Shown piece by piece: positions 17,007-27,100 of a stretch of 64,000 nucleotides of DNA. Every line of letters starts with the position of its first letter. Position 1 is the stretch's first letter. The notes below the pieces were generated by a model that had not been told where the DNA came from, did no database searches, and was given only the letters and a program-made list of their open reading frames with translations. The DNA is taken from assembly GCA_900541175.1 (NCBI GenBank), contig UQIT01000009.1, positions 1-64,000 on the forward strand, written 5' to 3'. The position numbers and the translations under genes are program-made. This DNA comes from an uncultured Collinsella sp. Lineage in GTDB: Bacteria; Actinomycetota; Coriobacteriia; Coriobacteriales; Coriobacteriaceae.

Positions 17007-17888
17007 CTACACCTTCTCGGGGACGTACTTGCCCAAGAGGCCGGCAGGCTTGACGAGCAGGACGATGATCAGAACACCAAAGACGATGGAGTTGGCAAGG
17101 CTCGTGGAAATGTAAGCCTGCGCCATCGCCTCGATGATGCCGATGAGAATGCCACCGACAAAAGCGCCGGGGATGGAGCCGATGCCACCGAAGACAGCGG
17201 CGTCGAAGGCCTTGATGCCAGGCATAGCACCCGTCGTGGGCTGCAGCACCGGCGAGTAGGAGCACAGCAGCACACCGGCGATGGCGGCAAGGGCAGAGCC
17301 GATGGCAAACGTCATCGAAATGGTGCGGTTGACGTTGATGCCCATGAGCTGAGCGGCAGCCTTGTCCTCGGACACGGCGCGCATGGCCTTGCCCATCTTG
17401 GTCTTACCTGTAAAGAACATCAGGCCGGCCATGATAACCAGGCAGGCGACGATGGTGACGAGCGAGACGGCGCTTACGTTGAACTTGGCCAAGAACTCCG
17501 GCACCTGGAAGGTGACGAGCGAAGTAAAGTTCTTGGGCGTCGCGCCCCACAGAAGCTGCGCGGCGTTCTGCAGGAAGTAAGACACGCCGATAGCCGTGAT
17601 CAGAACGGCCAGCGGGCCTGCTTGGCGCAGCGGCTTATAGGCCAGACCCTCAATGAGAACACCGAGAACCGTGCAGGCCACACAAGAGAGAACTACAGAT
17701 ACCCAGCCCGGGAGGCCGAGATACGACGTGGCGCAGAACGAGACATAGGCACCGACCATGATGACATCGCCGTGAGCGAAGTTCAGCATCTTGGCGATAC
17801 CGTAGACCATGGTGTAGCCCAACGCGATGATGGCGTAGACGCTGCCCATGGACAGGCCGTTGACCAGGTATTGGATAAAGACCGTCAT
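17007..17888 (-). CDS. livH: Branched-chain amino acid ABC transporter, permease LivH
   Basis: The 293-residue permease starts MTVFIQYLVNGLSMGSVYAI and contains the LivH block MVYGIAKMLNFAHGD. It also has the EAA-like loop KMGKAMRAVSEDKAAAQLMG that docks to the ATPases. The start (17886-17888) has AAAGGGGG nine bases upstream; the frame is open further but without a better site. It forms the membrane pore with LivM. Confidence 0.95.
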   Translation of the reverse strand: MTVFIQYLVNGLSMGSVYAIIALGYTMVYGIAKMLNFAHGDVIMVGAYVSFCATSYLGLPGWVSVVLSCVACTVLGVLIEGLAYKPLRQAGPLAVLITAIGVSYFLQNAAQLLWGATPKNFTSLVTFQVPEFLAKFNVSAVSLVTIVACLVIMAGLMFFTGKTKMGKAMRAVSEDKAAAQLMGINVNRTISMTFAIGSALAAIAGVLLCSYSPVLQPTTGAMPGIKAFDAAVFGGIGSIPGAFVGGILIGIIEAMAQAYISTSLANSIVFGVLIIVLLVKPAGLLGKYVPEKV

Positions 17889-17935
17889 GTTCCACATCCC
17901 CCTTTCGAATAGGTTTCCAGTTAATGTATGAAACA

Positions 17936-17953
17936 GGGACGTTACACTGTCCC
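17936..17953. repeat. Small GGGAC/GTCCC hairpin between livJ and livH
   Basis: GGGAC and GTCCC pair around an 8-base loop in the 139-base gap between livJ and livH. It could modulate the livJ:livH expression ratio, as binding-protein genes often end in a stabilising hairpin. It shares the GGGAC word with other palindromes in the window. Confidence 0.5.
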
Positions 17954-18027
17954 CAGATACCAAGCAAGCAGGGAAGGCCAAAACCTCCCCTGCTTGGGAT
18001 CAAAACCGCTCTATGTAAGGCGGCCAG

Positions 18028-19215
18028 TTAGGCCTGTACGTACTTGCCGTCGGTGATGACGTACGTCGTGGGCTCCTTCTGGACCTGGCCCTTATCGTTC
18101 CAGGTGAGCTTGCCGGTCAGACCGTCAACGGTAATCTTGAGCATAGCCTTGGACAGCTTCTCGGCGGCCTCGGTCGGGTCGGCGTCGACACCAAGACCGG
18201 CCTCCTTGACGGCCTCGGCCACCGCGTGCACGCCGTCGTAGGCGTCGGCGGCAAACTGGTCGGGGGTATCGCCGTACTTATCCTTGTAGGCGTTGACGAA
18301 GTCGGCGTTCTTCTCGTCGTCGGCGGAGAACGGGGTCATGAGCAGCAGACCCTCGGCAAGAGAGGTGTCGAAACCCTCAACGCCCAGGATACCGTCCATG
18401 CCGTCGCAGCCCATCATCTTGACGTCGTAGCCCATGTCCTTGGCGTTCTTGAGCAGGACGGACGCCGGCGTGTAGTAGATCGGCGCAAAGATCATGGTGG
18501 CGCCGGCCTGCTTGGCCTTGGTCAGCTGGTTGGTAAAGCTCGTGGCGGAGTCGTCCTTAAAGGTCTCCTCGTCAACAATCTCGAGCTTGGACTCAGCGGC
18601 CTGGGCCTTAAAGGAATCTGCGATGCCCGAAGAATAGGCGTCGCCGGAGTTATAGAACAGCACGAACTTCTCGTCCGCATACTTCTGCGCCAGGAACTTG
18701 GCAGCGTTGACACCCTGGTTGGGGTCGGTGAAGCAAACCTGGAAGACGCAATCCTTGCCGTCGGTGACGTCCTCGGAGGACGCGGACGGGGTGATCATGA
18801 ACGTCTTGGGGTCGTTACCGCACTCTGCGGCGACGGCAACCGACGCACCCGTGGTAGTCGGGCCGACGAGGGCCTGCATGCCCCAGTCGAGCAGGGTGTT
18901 GAAGGCGTTAACGGCCTTCTCGCCATCGGCCTGGTCATCCTCGGCCTTGCTGGCAAGCGGCAGCTCCTTGGTCGAGAAATCCTTGCAGCCAAGCTCGACA
19001 CCCTGGGTAACGGACTTGCCGTAGGACGCGTTGGCGCCGGTCAGCGGGCCGATGGTGCCGATCTTAAACGAAGCGTCGCCCGATGCGGAACCGCTGTCGC
19101 CGCCGTTGGAGGAGCAGCCAGCTAGAATGGACATCGCCCCCAGACCTGCTGCGCTCGCGATAACGCTCCTGCGATTCATAACAGGGTTCAATGACTTACC
19201 GGTGAGGCTCGACAT
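18028..19215 (-). CDS. livJ: Branched-chain amino acid ABC transporter, binding lipoprotein
   Basis: The 395-residue periplasmic-binding-type protein is anchored as a lipoprotein: a signal peptide ends in the lipobox LAGC (Cys near residue 34), followed by a Gly/Ser-rich linker. The rest is a type I binding fold (IGTIGPLTGANASYGK, ADAYDGVHAVAEAV) that captures branched-chain amino acids and hands them to LivHM. It heads the liv operon; the leader has a GTCGGGT/ACCCGAC hairpin (19237-19257) just before the GGAGAG ribosome site. A broken second copy of its 3' end lies upstream at 19485-19605. Confidence 0.94.
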   Translation of the reverse strand: MSSLTGKSLNPVMNRRSVIASAAGLGAMSILAGCSSNGGDSGSASGDASFKIGTIGPLTGANASYGKSVTQGVELGCKDFSTKELPLASKAEDDQADGEKAVNAFNTLLDWGMQALVGPTTTGASVAVAAECGNDPKTFMITPSASSEDVTDGKDCVFQVCFTDPNQGVNAAKFLAQKYADEKFVLFYNSGDAYSSGIADSFKAQAAESKLEIVDEETFKDDSATSFTNQLTKAKQAGATMIFAPIYYTPASVLLKNAKDMGYDVKMMGCDGMDGILGVEGFDTSLAEGLLLMTPFSADDEKNADFVNAYKDKYGDTPDQFAADAYDGVHAVAEAVKEAGLGVDADPTEAAEKLSKAMLKITVDGLTGKLTWNDKGQVQKEPTTYVITDGKYVQA

Positions 19216-19236
19216 GCGGCTCTCCTCTCAAATCTC

Positions 19237-19257
19237 GTCGGGTTTCGGTTACCCGAC
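19237..19257 (-). promoter_or_regulatory. Hairpin in the livJ 5' leader
   Basis: GTCGGGT and ACCCGAC pair around a 7-base loop, about 22 bases before the livJ start. With no U-run it is more likely a translation or stability element than a terminator. Confidence 0.4.
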
Positions 19258-19484
19258 AGGCCATCCTTCGCCGTGTTCGGCGTTCGCAAAATACTAGACG
19301 CTTTAGTTAAGGAAAGTGGCGATTATTTCAACTTTTCTTTTGTTTTGCCCATTTATCCATAATTCTGCGTATTCCTGTCGATTTATACAGTTTAGCCACT
19401 TTATTGTGTGAAAGTAATGTTTCCGTTCTGTTACAGGCGTCCTTGCCCTGAATAAAACGGCCCCACCGGTCTCGTTATATGCAC

Positions 19485-19605
19485 TTAGGCGGCGATGTAC
19501 TTGCCATCCTGAATCACATAGGCCGTAGCGGGCTTTTCGACCTGGCCCTCATCGTTCCACGCCGACGAGCGCCTGCATGCCCCAGTCGCACAGGGCAAAC
19601 CTTAT
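19485..19605 (-). pseudogene. Remnant of a second livJ-like gene
   Basis: The minus strand encodes WNDEGQVEK, then PATAYVIQDGKYIAA and a stop, matching the end of the intact livJ product (WNDKGQVQK...TTYVITDGKYVQA). Directly before it, in another frame, is DWGMQALVG, which matches an internal livJ stretch (LDWGMQALVGPTTTG). About 250 codons between the two are missing and the junction is out of frame. A paralogous binding-protein gene next to the liv operon was therefore largely deleted. The rest of 19258-19796 holds no gene that I can support; it is comparatively AT-rich upstream of livJ. Confidence 0.88.
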
Positions 19606-19796
19606 GGTGCAAACGTTGACAGTTTGTTACGGAAGTTCGTTTGTGGCGAGCATGTTTCCAATGTTTCCGCAGCGTTTCGAGGGTGCCGTTTTGTGCGACT
19701 CCTGTTGCCTGGCGAGCACGCGCCCTCGGTTCACGCTAGAATGCACTCAACCTTTAAGCGGTTAATCCATCCATAAGATGCACGAAGGAGCTATCT

Positions 19797-21140
19797 ATGA
19801 GCGAACCCCTGCGCACCGTGAACGTCGGCCTCATCGGTCTGGGAACCGTCGGCGGCGGCGTGGCCCGTCTGATCAAGAGCCACCACGATGAGTACCTGGC
19901 AGCCTACGGCATCGACCTTAAGCTGACCCGCGCCTGCGCGCTTGCTTGGGAGCAGGCCGAGGCAGCCGGTATTGAGCGTGAGGCCTTTACGAGCGACTGG
20001 CACGACGTCGTCACCGACCCCGCCGTCGACATCGTCGTCGAGCTGATCGGCGGCGAGCACCCCGCGACCGAGATCTTTACCACCGCCTTCGAGAACGGCA
20101 AGCACGTCGTCTCTGCCAACAAGGCCCTGCTGGGCCGTCATGTCGAGACGCTCGCCGAGAAGGCGCGCGCATGCGGCGTGCAGATTAAGTGCGAGGCCAG
20201 CTGCGGCGGCGGCATCCCCATCGTGAGCACGCTCGAGCACGACTTGGTGGGCAACAAGATCTTGACCATCGCCGGCATTCTCAACGGCACCACCAACTAC
20301 ATCCTGTCGCGCATGGACGCCGAGGGCGCCGATTACGCCGACGTGCTCGCCGACGCCCAGGCCAAGGGCTACGCCGAGGCCGACCCGTCCGCCGACGTCG
20401 ACGGCTTCGACGCCGCCAGCAAGACGGCGATCCTCGCCTCCATCGGCTTTGGCACCCGCGTGACCACCGATGATGTGTACCAGCAGGGTATCCGTACCAT
20501 CGGCGCCGAGGACATCGCCCAGGCCCGCGAGCTCGGCTACACCATCAAGCTACTCGGCATCGCCCGCAACACCGACGCCGGCGTCGACGTTCGCGTGCAC
20601 CCCACGCTGATCCCTGCCGATCACATGCTCGCCAAGGTCAACGGCGCCATGAACGCTGTCTACGTGGTAGGCGACGCCGTGGGCGAGACCATGTTCTACG
20701 GTGCCGGCGCAGGCTCCTTCCCCACCGCGAGCGCCGTCGTGGGCGATATCCTGTCGCTCTCCGAGCAGATCAGCCGCGGCGTGGCTCCGCTGCCCGAGAT
20801 TGAGCCCTATGGTCACAACCTCGCCTTTAAGCCCATGGACGAGCTCCAGACTAAGTACTATGTGCGCCTGAAGGTCGCCGACCGCGTGGGCGCCCTGTCC
20901 GAGACGGTCGATATCTTTGCCAAGCACAACATCTCGATCTCGCTCATCAACCAGGTCGAGGACGGCAAGTCGGGCGCTAGCGATACCTGCTCGGTCATCT
21001 TCCTGACGCACCGCGCGCTCGAGAAGGACGTCCAGGCTGCCGCCGCCGAGCTTGCCAGCGTCGACTGCGTAGCCGAGGTCGCCAACGTCCTGCGCATCGA
21101 GGACGTCGATGCCTGGACCGAAGGCGTCATGGCGAACTAG
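19797..21140 (+). CDS. hom: Homoserine dehydrogenase with ACT domain
   Basis: The enzyme reduces aspartate semialdehyde to homoserine, the branch point to threonine and methionine. The 447-residue product has the NAD(P) loop GLGTVGGGVA (15-24), the active-site region with ANKALLGRH, SCGGGIPI and GILNGTTNYIL, and the catalytic block AEADPSADVDGFDAASK. A C-terminal ACT domain (about 355-435, YVRLKVADRVGALSETVDIF) is the usual site for threonine feedback. AAGGAG precedes the ATG. It is a single gene with its own terminator. Confidence 0.96.
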   Translation: MSEPLRTVNVGLIGLGTVGGGVARLIKSHHDEYLAAYGIDLKLTRACALAWEQAEAAGIEREAFTSDWHDVVTDPAVDIVVELIGGEHPATEIFTTAFENGKHVVSANKALLGRHVETLAEKARACGVQIKCEASCGGGIPIVSTLEHDLVGNKILTIAGILNGTTNYILSRMDAEGADYADVLADAQAKGYAEADPSADVDGFDAASKTAILASIGFGTRVTTDDVYQQGIRTIGAEDIAQARELGYTIKLLGIARNTDAGVDVRVHPTLIPADHMLAKVNGAMNAVYVVGDAVGETMFYGAGAGSFPTASAVVGDILSLSEQISRGVAPLPEIEPYGHNLAFKPMDELQTKYYVRLKVADRVGALSETVDIFAKHNISISLINQVEDGKSGASDTCSVIFLTHRALEKDVQAAAAELASVDCVAEVANVLRIEDVDAWTEGVMAN

Positions 21141-21173
21141 TTCGGTTTACACCCCACAACGCATTTGCTCGAA

Positions 21174-21207
21174 GGGCTCCCGTCCGATGTGGGATGGGAG
21201 CCTTTTT
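21174..21207 (+). terminator. Terminator of hom
   Basis: GGCTCCC and GGGAGCC form the base of the stem, which continues inward through TCC/GGA. TTTTTG follows directly. It lies about 35 bases after the hom stop. Confidence 0.85.
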
Positions 21208-21356
21208 GTCTCCTGCCCTAAGCACAACGACAGGGCACATTTGCGCGAGCCGCTCATCGGTAACGCGGGCTACCGTTCACCGATATGCAAACACGGCCGA
21301 TTCCGGTTACGGCTACGCTGTGCTGCGAATGTCCGCCCGCGATGAGAGGAAATACC

Positions 21357-22106
21357 ATGTTGCTCGAGGGCAAGAAAGCAATCATCACCGGAGGCACGCG
21401 CGGTATCGGCTATGCCATCGCCTGCCGTTTTATCGAGGAGGGCGCCTCCGTCACTGTCTTTGGCTCGCGTCAAGAGACCGCCGATGCGGCCGTTGAGAAG
21501 CTGACAGCCGCCTATCCCGACGCCAAGGTCTGGGGCCGCTCCTGCGACCTCACCTCACTCGAAGCCGTGACCGAGGCCTTTACCCAGGCTGCATCCGACA
21601 TGGGCGGCTTGGACACGGTCGTCAACAATGCCGGTATCTCCCAGCGTTCACCCCTCTTGGACTACACGGCCGAGGAGTTCGCAAAGGTCATGGACCTTAA
21701 CGTCGTCGCCGTCTTTAATGGCCACCAGGCTGCCGCCAAGATCATGACCGAGGCCGGCCACGGCGGCACCATCACTACCACAAGCTCGATGGTCGCCAAG
21801 TACGGCCAGCCCTCCGGCGTCGGTTACCCCACGTCCAAGTTTGCCGTCAACGGTATGGTCCAGTCACTCTCGCGCGAGCTCGCCCCTATGGGTATTCGCG
21901 TCAATGCCGTCGCACCCGGCGTGACCAAGACCGATATGGTCGCCAACCTGCCCGAAGAGGTCATCAAGCCCATCATCGCCACCATTCCGCTGGGTCGCAT
22001 GGGCGAGCCCGAGGATGTCGCCAACGCCTTTGTTTTCCTGGCGAGCGACATGTCCTCCTACGTCACGGGCGCCGTGCTCCCCGTCGACGGAGCCGCCCGC
22101 TCCTAA
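21357..22106 (+). CDS. Short-chain dehydrogenase/reductase, FabG-like
   Basis: This 249-residue classical SDR has the cofactor motif TGGTRGIG (about 11-18), NNAG, the catalytic Ser in TTTSSMV, and the YPTSK pair (Tyr and Lys of YxxxK), ending in the typical VTGAVLPVDGA. It reduces a carbonyl or oxidises an alcohol with NAD(P). FabG-type ketoacyl reductases and bacterial hydroxysteroid dehydrogenases both belong here, and the sequence alone does not decide. The ATG at 21357 has GAGAGGA upstream; open frame before it is not supported. Single gene with a terminator. Confidence 0.88.
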   Translation: MLLEGKKAIITGGTRGIGYAIACRFIEEGASVTVFGSRQETADAAVEKLTAAYPDAKVWGRSCDLTSLEAVTEAFTQAASDMGGLDTVVNNAGISQRSPLLDYTAEEFAKVMDLNVVAVFNGHQAAAKIMTEAGHGGTITTTSSMVAKYGQPSGVGYPTSKFAVNGMVQSLSRELAPMGIRVNAVAPGVTKTDMVANLPEEVIKPIIATIPLGRMGEPEDVANAFVFLASDMSSYVTGAVLPVDGAARS

Positions 22107-22151
22107 AGGTCGCAAGCCACAGCTTCAAACCTCAACCGAGCTCAACGCAAG

Positions 22152-22196
22152 AAGGCGCGCTGCCTGCATCAACCGCAGGCAGCGCGCCTTGTTCTG
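22152..22196 (+). terminator. Strong terminator after the SDR gene
   Basis: Perfect 16-base arms (22152-22167 and 22175-22190) around a 7-base loop are followed by GTTCTGTTT. The symmetry may let it act on both strands. Confidence 0.85.
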
Positions 22197-22204
22197 TTTG
22201 TAAG

Positions 22205-22436
22205 GGAAACTGCGCCCCGGTATTTCAGCTCAGAACGGGGCGCAGCTTCCCTCAGAGCCTTCTTTCGGAAACCATGTCCCATTCTGGGCGCGGATTCTGG
22301 GACACGCTTTCCGCAACGGGTCTCTCGCGGAAACTGCATCCCACTCTGAGCGCCCATTCCAGGACACAGTTTCCCAACTGCCCCTGTTTCGGAAACCATA
22401 TCCCGTTCCGAGCCTTCAAAGCGGGACGCGGCTTCC
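22205..22436. repeat. Array of four 46-bp palindromes with exact 62-bp period
   Basis: Four units begin with GGAAAC and end with TTCC at 22205-22250, 22267-22312, 22329-22374 and 22391-22436. Each is 46 bases long and an imperfect palindrome. Units start exactly 62 bases apart, with 16-base spacers of different sequence. The outer stem (GGAAAC/G[C/T]TTCC) and an inner CCC/GGG step are kept; the loops differ. A period of 62 is not a multiple of 3, so this is not a coding repeat. It fills the gap between two convergent genes and ends 15 bases before the antiporter stop. Confidence 0.92.
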
Positions 22437-22451
22437 CCGAGAGAGTATCGA

Positions 22452-24014
22452 CTACTTGCCGTCGTCGTCCTCGGCTTCTTCTCTTGCATAGAGCTCCAAC
22501 ATGCGGCGGCGGTATTCGCGCACGGCGAGCTTGGCGCGCTCCAGGCGGCGACGCTCGCGCGGGGTCAGCTCGGACGGGTCGACCTCATCACCATAGGTCT
22601 TATCGGCAAGAAGATGCGCCGCGTCCACGATGCGGGCATCGATGTGGCCGCTCGCCGCCTCGGCGGAAAGACGCTCGGCAATCGTATCGAGCGTAGGCAA
22701 GCCCTCGAATACGCGACCATGGCCATGCGAAGTCAGCAGCTCGTGCTCACGTGCGAGCAGGCTCGCCAAATCGTGATGGGCGCGCAGGATGTCGAGCGCA
22801 TCGGATGGATGCTCGGCAACTTCTGCCACGGCGGCGACCGGCGCGGCGTCGACCACGCGGTAGAAGAGCTGCGCGAGCAACGGCATCAAGAACACCGTGA
22901 TGGCACCGGCAGCGACCATGACCGACGCAATATCTTGCGACAGCGCGCCCGCGTTGACGGCAACGCTTGTCACGGCAACGATGATCGGCAGGGCCGTGGT
23001 GCAGTACAGGGCCACGGTAATGCGACCATACGCCGACACATCGCGCGTCGCAGGACAAATGCTCATAGAAATAAGAATGGGCACGGCACGAATAATCAAC
23101 AACGCCACGATAAAGCCCACGAGCAGACCCGGGCGCGACGCCACGGCCGTCAGATCGATCTTTGCGCCCGATACGGTAAAGAATACCGGAATCAAAAAGC
23201 CGTAGGCCAGGCCATCGAGCTTGGTCTCGAGCGTATGGTTGCCCTCGGGGATGATATAGCGCAAGACAAAGCCGGCGGCAAAAGAACCCAACACGATGTC
23301 GAGATCAAAGACGGCCGAGAACGCCACGAGTGTGACCAGGATGAGCACCGTCAGGCGCACGAAGGTCTGCGACGTGGTATCGGCGCGTTCCTCGACAAAC
23401 GCAAAGAAGCGGCTGCCGACACGCTTGGAGCGGCTTGGGACCACAGCCAGCAACACGCAAACCACCGCAAACAAGCCAAGGATTACGAGCGTTTGGATGC
23501 CAGTGCGGGCAGACAGCAGCACCGACATGGCGAGCACAGGGCCGAGCTCACCCCAGGTGCCATACGCGAGAATCGAGTCGCCCACACGCGTGCCAGTGAG
23601 CGAGCGCTCACGCATGATGGGCACGAGCGTGCCGAGCGCCGTCGAAGTGAGGGCAAGCGTCACGGCGATACCGTCGAAATGACTGACTGAGAACCACGGG
23701 GTAAAGCGCACGGCAAGCCAGGCGATACCAAACGTGACGACCCACGTCGCCAAGCCGTAGCGCCCCTCGACGCCCGTGATGCTCTTGGGGTCGATCTCAA
23801 AGCCGGCAAGCAGGAACAAGAAGGCCAGGCCCAGCTCGGACACAAGCGAGACCTCAGCATCTACATGGATGACGCCGAGCATATGGGGTCCCAGCACCGC
23901 GCCGAGCACGAGCAAAAAGACCGTCTCGGGAACGGGTTTTCCGGGAATCGCCGAGGCGATAAAAGGACTCGCAAAGGCCACGAGTGCGATGATGGCGAGC
24001 GAAACGAATGCCAT
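22452..24014 (-). CDS. Cation:proton antiporter, KefB/CPA2 type
   Basis: The 520-residue protein has about twelve membrane segments over residues 1-385, with the CPA2 features GPHMLG, LAFLFLLAGFEID (with the functional acidic residue) and an IPVFFTVSGAKIDL stretch. A charged helical cytoplasmic tail of about 130 residues follows (TPRERRRLERAKL and an acidic end); no TrkA/RCK nucleotide-binding motif is visible in the tail. Members exchange Na+ or K+ for H+ in pH and ion balance. Single gene on the minus strand, convergent with the SDR gene across the palindrome array. Confidence 0.88.
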   Translation of the reverse strand: MAFVSLAIIALVAFASPFIASAIPGKPVPETVFLLVLGAVLGPHMLGVIHVDAEVSLVSELGLAFLFLLAGFEIDPKSITGVEGRYGLATWVVTFGIAWLAVRFTPWFSVSHFDGIAVTLALTSTALGTLVPIMRERSLTGTRVGDSILAYGTWGELGPVLAMSVLLSARTGIQTLVILGLFAVVCVLLAVVPSRSKRVGSRFFAFVEERADTTSQTFVRLTVLILVTLVAFSAVFDLDIVLGSFAAGFVLRYIIPEGNHTLETKLDGLAYGFLIPVFFTVSGAKIDLTAVASRPGLLVGFIVALLIIRAVPILISMSICPATRDVSAYGRITVALYCTTALPIIVAVTSVAVNAGALSQDIASVMVAAGAITVFLMPLLAQLFYRVVDAAPVAAVAEVAEHPSDALDILRAHHDLASLLAREHELLTSHGHGRVFEGLPTLDTIAERLSAEAASGHIDARIVDAAHLLADKTYGDEVDPSELTPRERRRLERAKLAVREYRRRMLELYAREEAEDDDGK

Positions 24015-24198
24015 GTGATGCCTTTCTCTTGTTTGCGCTTCACTGTAGCACCCTCGCCGTCCTCAACGCGCCGCGAGCTGTCGTATCATAGTGAGGTTTA
24101 CAAACATGTGGCTCAAGGCGACCGCAGGGCAGACCCCGCAAACCGACCGCTGCCGCATACCGTACCGTACGCCCAACCGATCAGGAAGGCAGGAACCA

Positions 24199-27100
24199 AT
24201 GGTCTCTCGTATCTACGTGGAGAAGAAACCCGGGTTCGACGTCGAGGCTCAGCAGCTCAAGGGCGAGCTGACCGAAATTCTCGGCATCAAGGGCATCGAG
24301 GCCCTGAGGATCATCAACCGCTACGACGTCGAGGGCATCGACGAGGAGCTTTTCCGCTCCTGCGTGCCGACCGTCTTTAGCGAGCCCCAGGTCGATGTGA
24401 CCTACGACGAGCTCCCCGCAAGCGATGGCGCCGTCTTTGCCGTCGAATTCCTGCCTGGCCAGTTTGACCAGCGCGCCGACTCCGCCAGCGAGTGCGTGCA
24501 GCTCATCAGCCAGGGCGAGCGCCCCGCCGTGCGCTCCGCCAAGGTCTATATCATCTCGGGCGCTCTGGACGAAGCCGCCATCGAGGCCATCAAGCACTAC
24601 GTGGTGAACCCCGTCGAGGCGCGCATCGCCTCGCTCGACCTGCCCGAGACGCTGTACATGGAGACCCCCGAGCCCCAGCCCGTCGAGGTGCTCGACGGCT
24701 TCCGCGAGCTCGACGAGGCCGGCCTTGCCGCCTTTATCGCCGATCGCGGCCTTGCCATGGACGAGGCGGACATCGCCTTCTGCCAGCAGTACTTCCGCGA
24801 TGAGGACCGCGACCCCACCATCACCGAGATCCGCGTGATCGACACCTACTGGTCCGACCACTGCCGCCACACCACCTTCGGCACCGTCCTGGACGACGTG
24901 ACGATCGACGACGCCGTGGTGCAGCAAGCCTTCGACCGCTACATGGAGATGCGCCACGAACTCGGCCGCGACGCCAAGCCCGTCTGCCTCATGGACATGG
25001 GCACCATCGGCGCCAAGTACCTTAAGAAGACCGGCGTCATGACCGATGTCGACGAGTCCGAGGAGATCAACGCCTGCACCGTCAAGGTGAAGGTCGATGT
25101 CGACGGCGAGGACCAGGACTGGCTGTTCCTGTTTAAGAACGAGACCCACAACCACCCGACCGAGATCGAGCCCTTCGGCGGTGCCGCCACCTGCGTGGGC
25201 GGCGCCATCCGCGACCCGCTCTCGGGCCGCAGCTACGTGTACCAGGCCATGCGTGTCACCGGCGCCGGTGACCCCACCGTCCCGGTTTCCGAGACGCTCG
25301 AGGGCAAGCTGCCGCAGCGCAAGCTCGTGACCACTGCCGCCGCCGGCTACTCCAGCTACGGCAACCAGATCGGCCTTGCCACCGGTCAGGTCAACGAACT
25401 CTATCACCCCGGTTACGTGGCCAAGCGCATGGAGGTTGGCGCCGTCGTGGGCGCTACCCCGGCAAACCACGTTCGTCGCGAGTGCCCCGCCCCCACCGAC
25501 AAGATCATCCTGCTGGGCGGCCGCACCGGCCGCGATGGCATCGGTGGCGCCACCGGCTCCTCCAAGACCCAGAACACCGAGTCCATCGAGACCTCGGGTG
25601 CCGAGGTCCAGAAGGGCAACGCCCCGGTCGAGCGCAAGCTGCAGCGCCTGTTCCGCCGCGGCGACGCCTGCCGTCTGATCAAGCGCTGCAACGACTTTGG
25701 CGCCGGCGGCGTCTCAGTCGCCGTGGGCGAGCTTGCCGACGGCCTGTATGTCGACCTGGACACCGTGACCAAGAAGTACGACGGCCTGGACGGCACCGAG
25801 CTCGCTATCTCTGAGTCCCAGGAGCGCATGGCCTGCGCCGTCGCCGACGGTGACGTCGAGGAGTTCATGGGCTACGCCGCCGAGGAGAACCTGGAGGCGA
25901 CCGTTATCGCCGAGGTTACCGCTGAGCCGCGCATGCGCATGGCCTGGAACGGCGTCGCTATCGTCGACCTGTCCCGCGAGTTCCTCAACTCCAACGGCGC
26001 ACCCAAGCACCAGGTCGCCCACGTGTGCGCCCGTAGCGTGTGGCAGCCCAGCTGGGCCGGCACCACGCTCGCCGAGCGCATGACCTCGCTCGTCACCGAC
26101 CTCAACGTCGCTTCCAACAAGGGCCTTTCCGAGCGCTTCGACTCCACCATCGGCGCCGCGACCGTACTCATGCCCTTTGGCGGCAAGACGCAGCTCACCC
26201 CCAGCTCGGCCATGGTCGCCAAGTTCCCCGTGGACGGCGAGACCACCACGGCGAGTGCCATGGCATGGGGCTTCAACCCCTATCTGATGGAGGCCGACCA
26301 GTTTGCGGGCGCCTACCTGTCCGTGGTCGAGTCCATCGCCAAGCTCGTGGCTGCCGGCTTTGAGCACAAGCGCGCCTATCTCTCCTTCCAGGAGTACTTC
26401 GAGCGTCTGCGCACCGAGGCCGAGCGTTGGGGCAAGCCCATGGCTGCCGTCCTGGGTGCCCTCATGGCCCAAGTCGACCTGGGTGCCGGCGCCATCGGCG
26501 GCAAGGACTCCATGAGCGGTTCGTTTGAGGACGAGACCGGCGAGCTCAACGTTCCGCCGACCCTGATCAGCTTCGCCGTCGCCGTGGGCAAGGCCGCCCG
26601 CGCCGTCTCGCCCGAGTTCAAGGGCCTCACGCACCGCGTCGTCCGCATCGCCCCCGCCACCTATGGCGAGGACTACCGTCCCGACGCCCAGCAGTTGCTC
26701 GCCGCGTTTGACGCCGTCGAGGCGCTCACTGCTACCGGCAACGCCCTGGCCATATCCACGCCCGGCTACGGCTGCGGCGCCGAGAGCCTCTTTAAGATGT
26801 GCGTCGGTAACCAGATCGGTATCGAGCTTGCCGAGGATGTAGACGTGGAGAGCCTCTTCACCCCGCTCTACGGCAGTTTTATCGTCGAGCTCGCCGAGGA
26901 CGCCGAGCTGCCCGAGGTCGCCGACGGCGTTGTCGTCGAGCCCCTGGGCACCACCGTCGAGGGCTATGTCATCGACACCGGCTCCGAGGTCATCGAGCTC
27001 GCCGAGCTCCAGGAGGCCTGGGAGAGCGGCATCGAGGGCGTCTTCGCCTACCGCAGCGCCGGCGAGACCCCCGAGGTCGAGACCATCGACTTCCGCGCCA

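Noticed and set aside
15693..17912. Long plus-strand open frame across the liv operon
   Set aside because: It is antisense to livG, livM and livH, which have clear family motifs and ribosome sites. The translation is His/Asp-rich and repetitive, as expected for a shadow frame.
19606..19796. T-box or other riboswitch before homoserine dehydrogenase
   Set aside because: No T-box core sequence, no specifier-type stem and no terminator-antiterminator pair could be found; only a TAGAAT -10-like word.
22205..22436. CRISPR-like array
   Set aside because: Units are imperfect palindromes that differ from each other, spacers are only 16 bases, and no cas gene is near.
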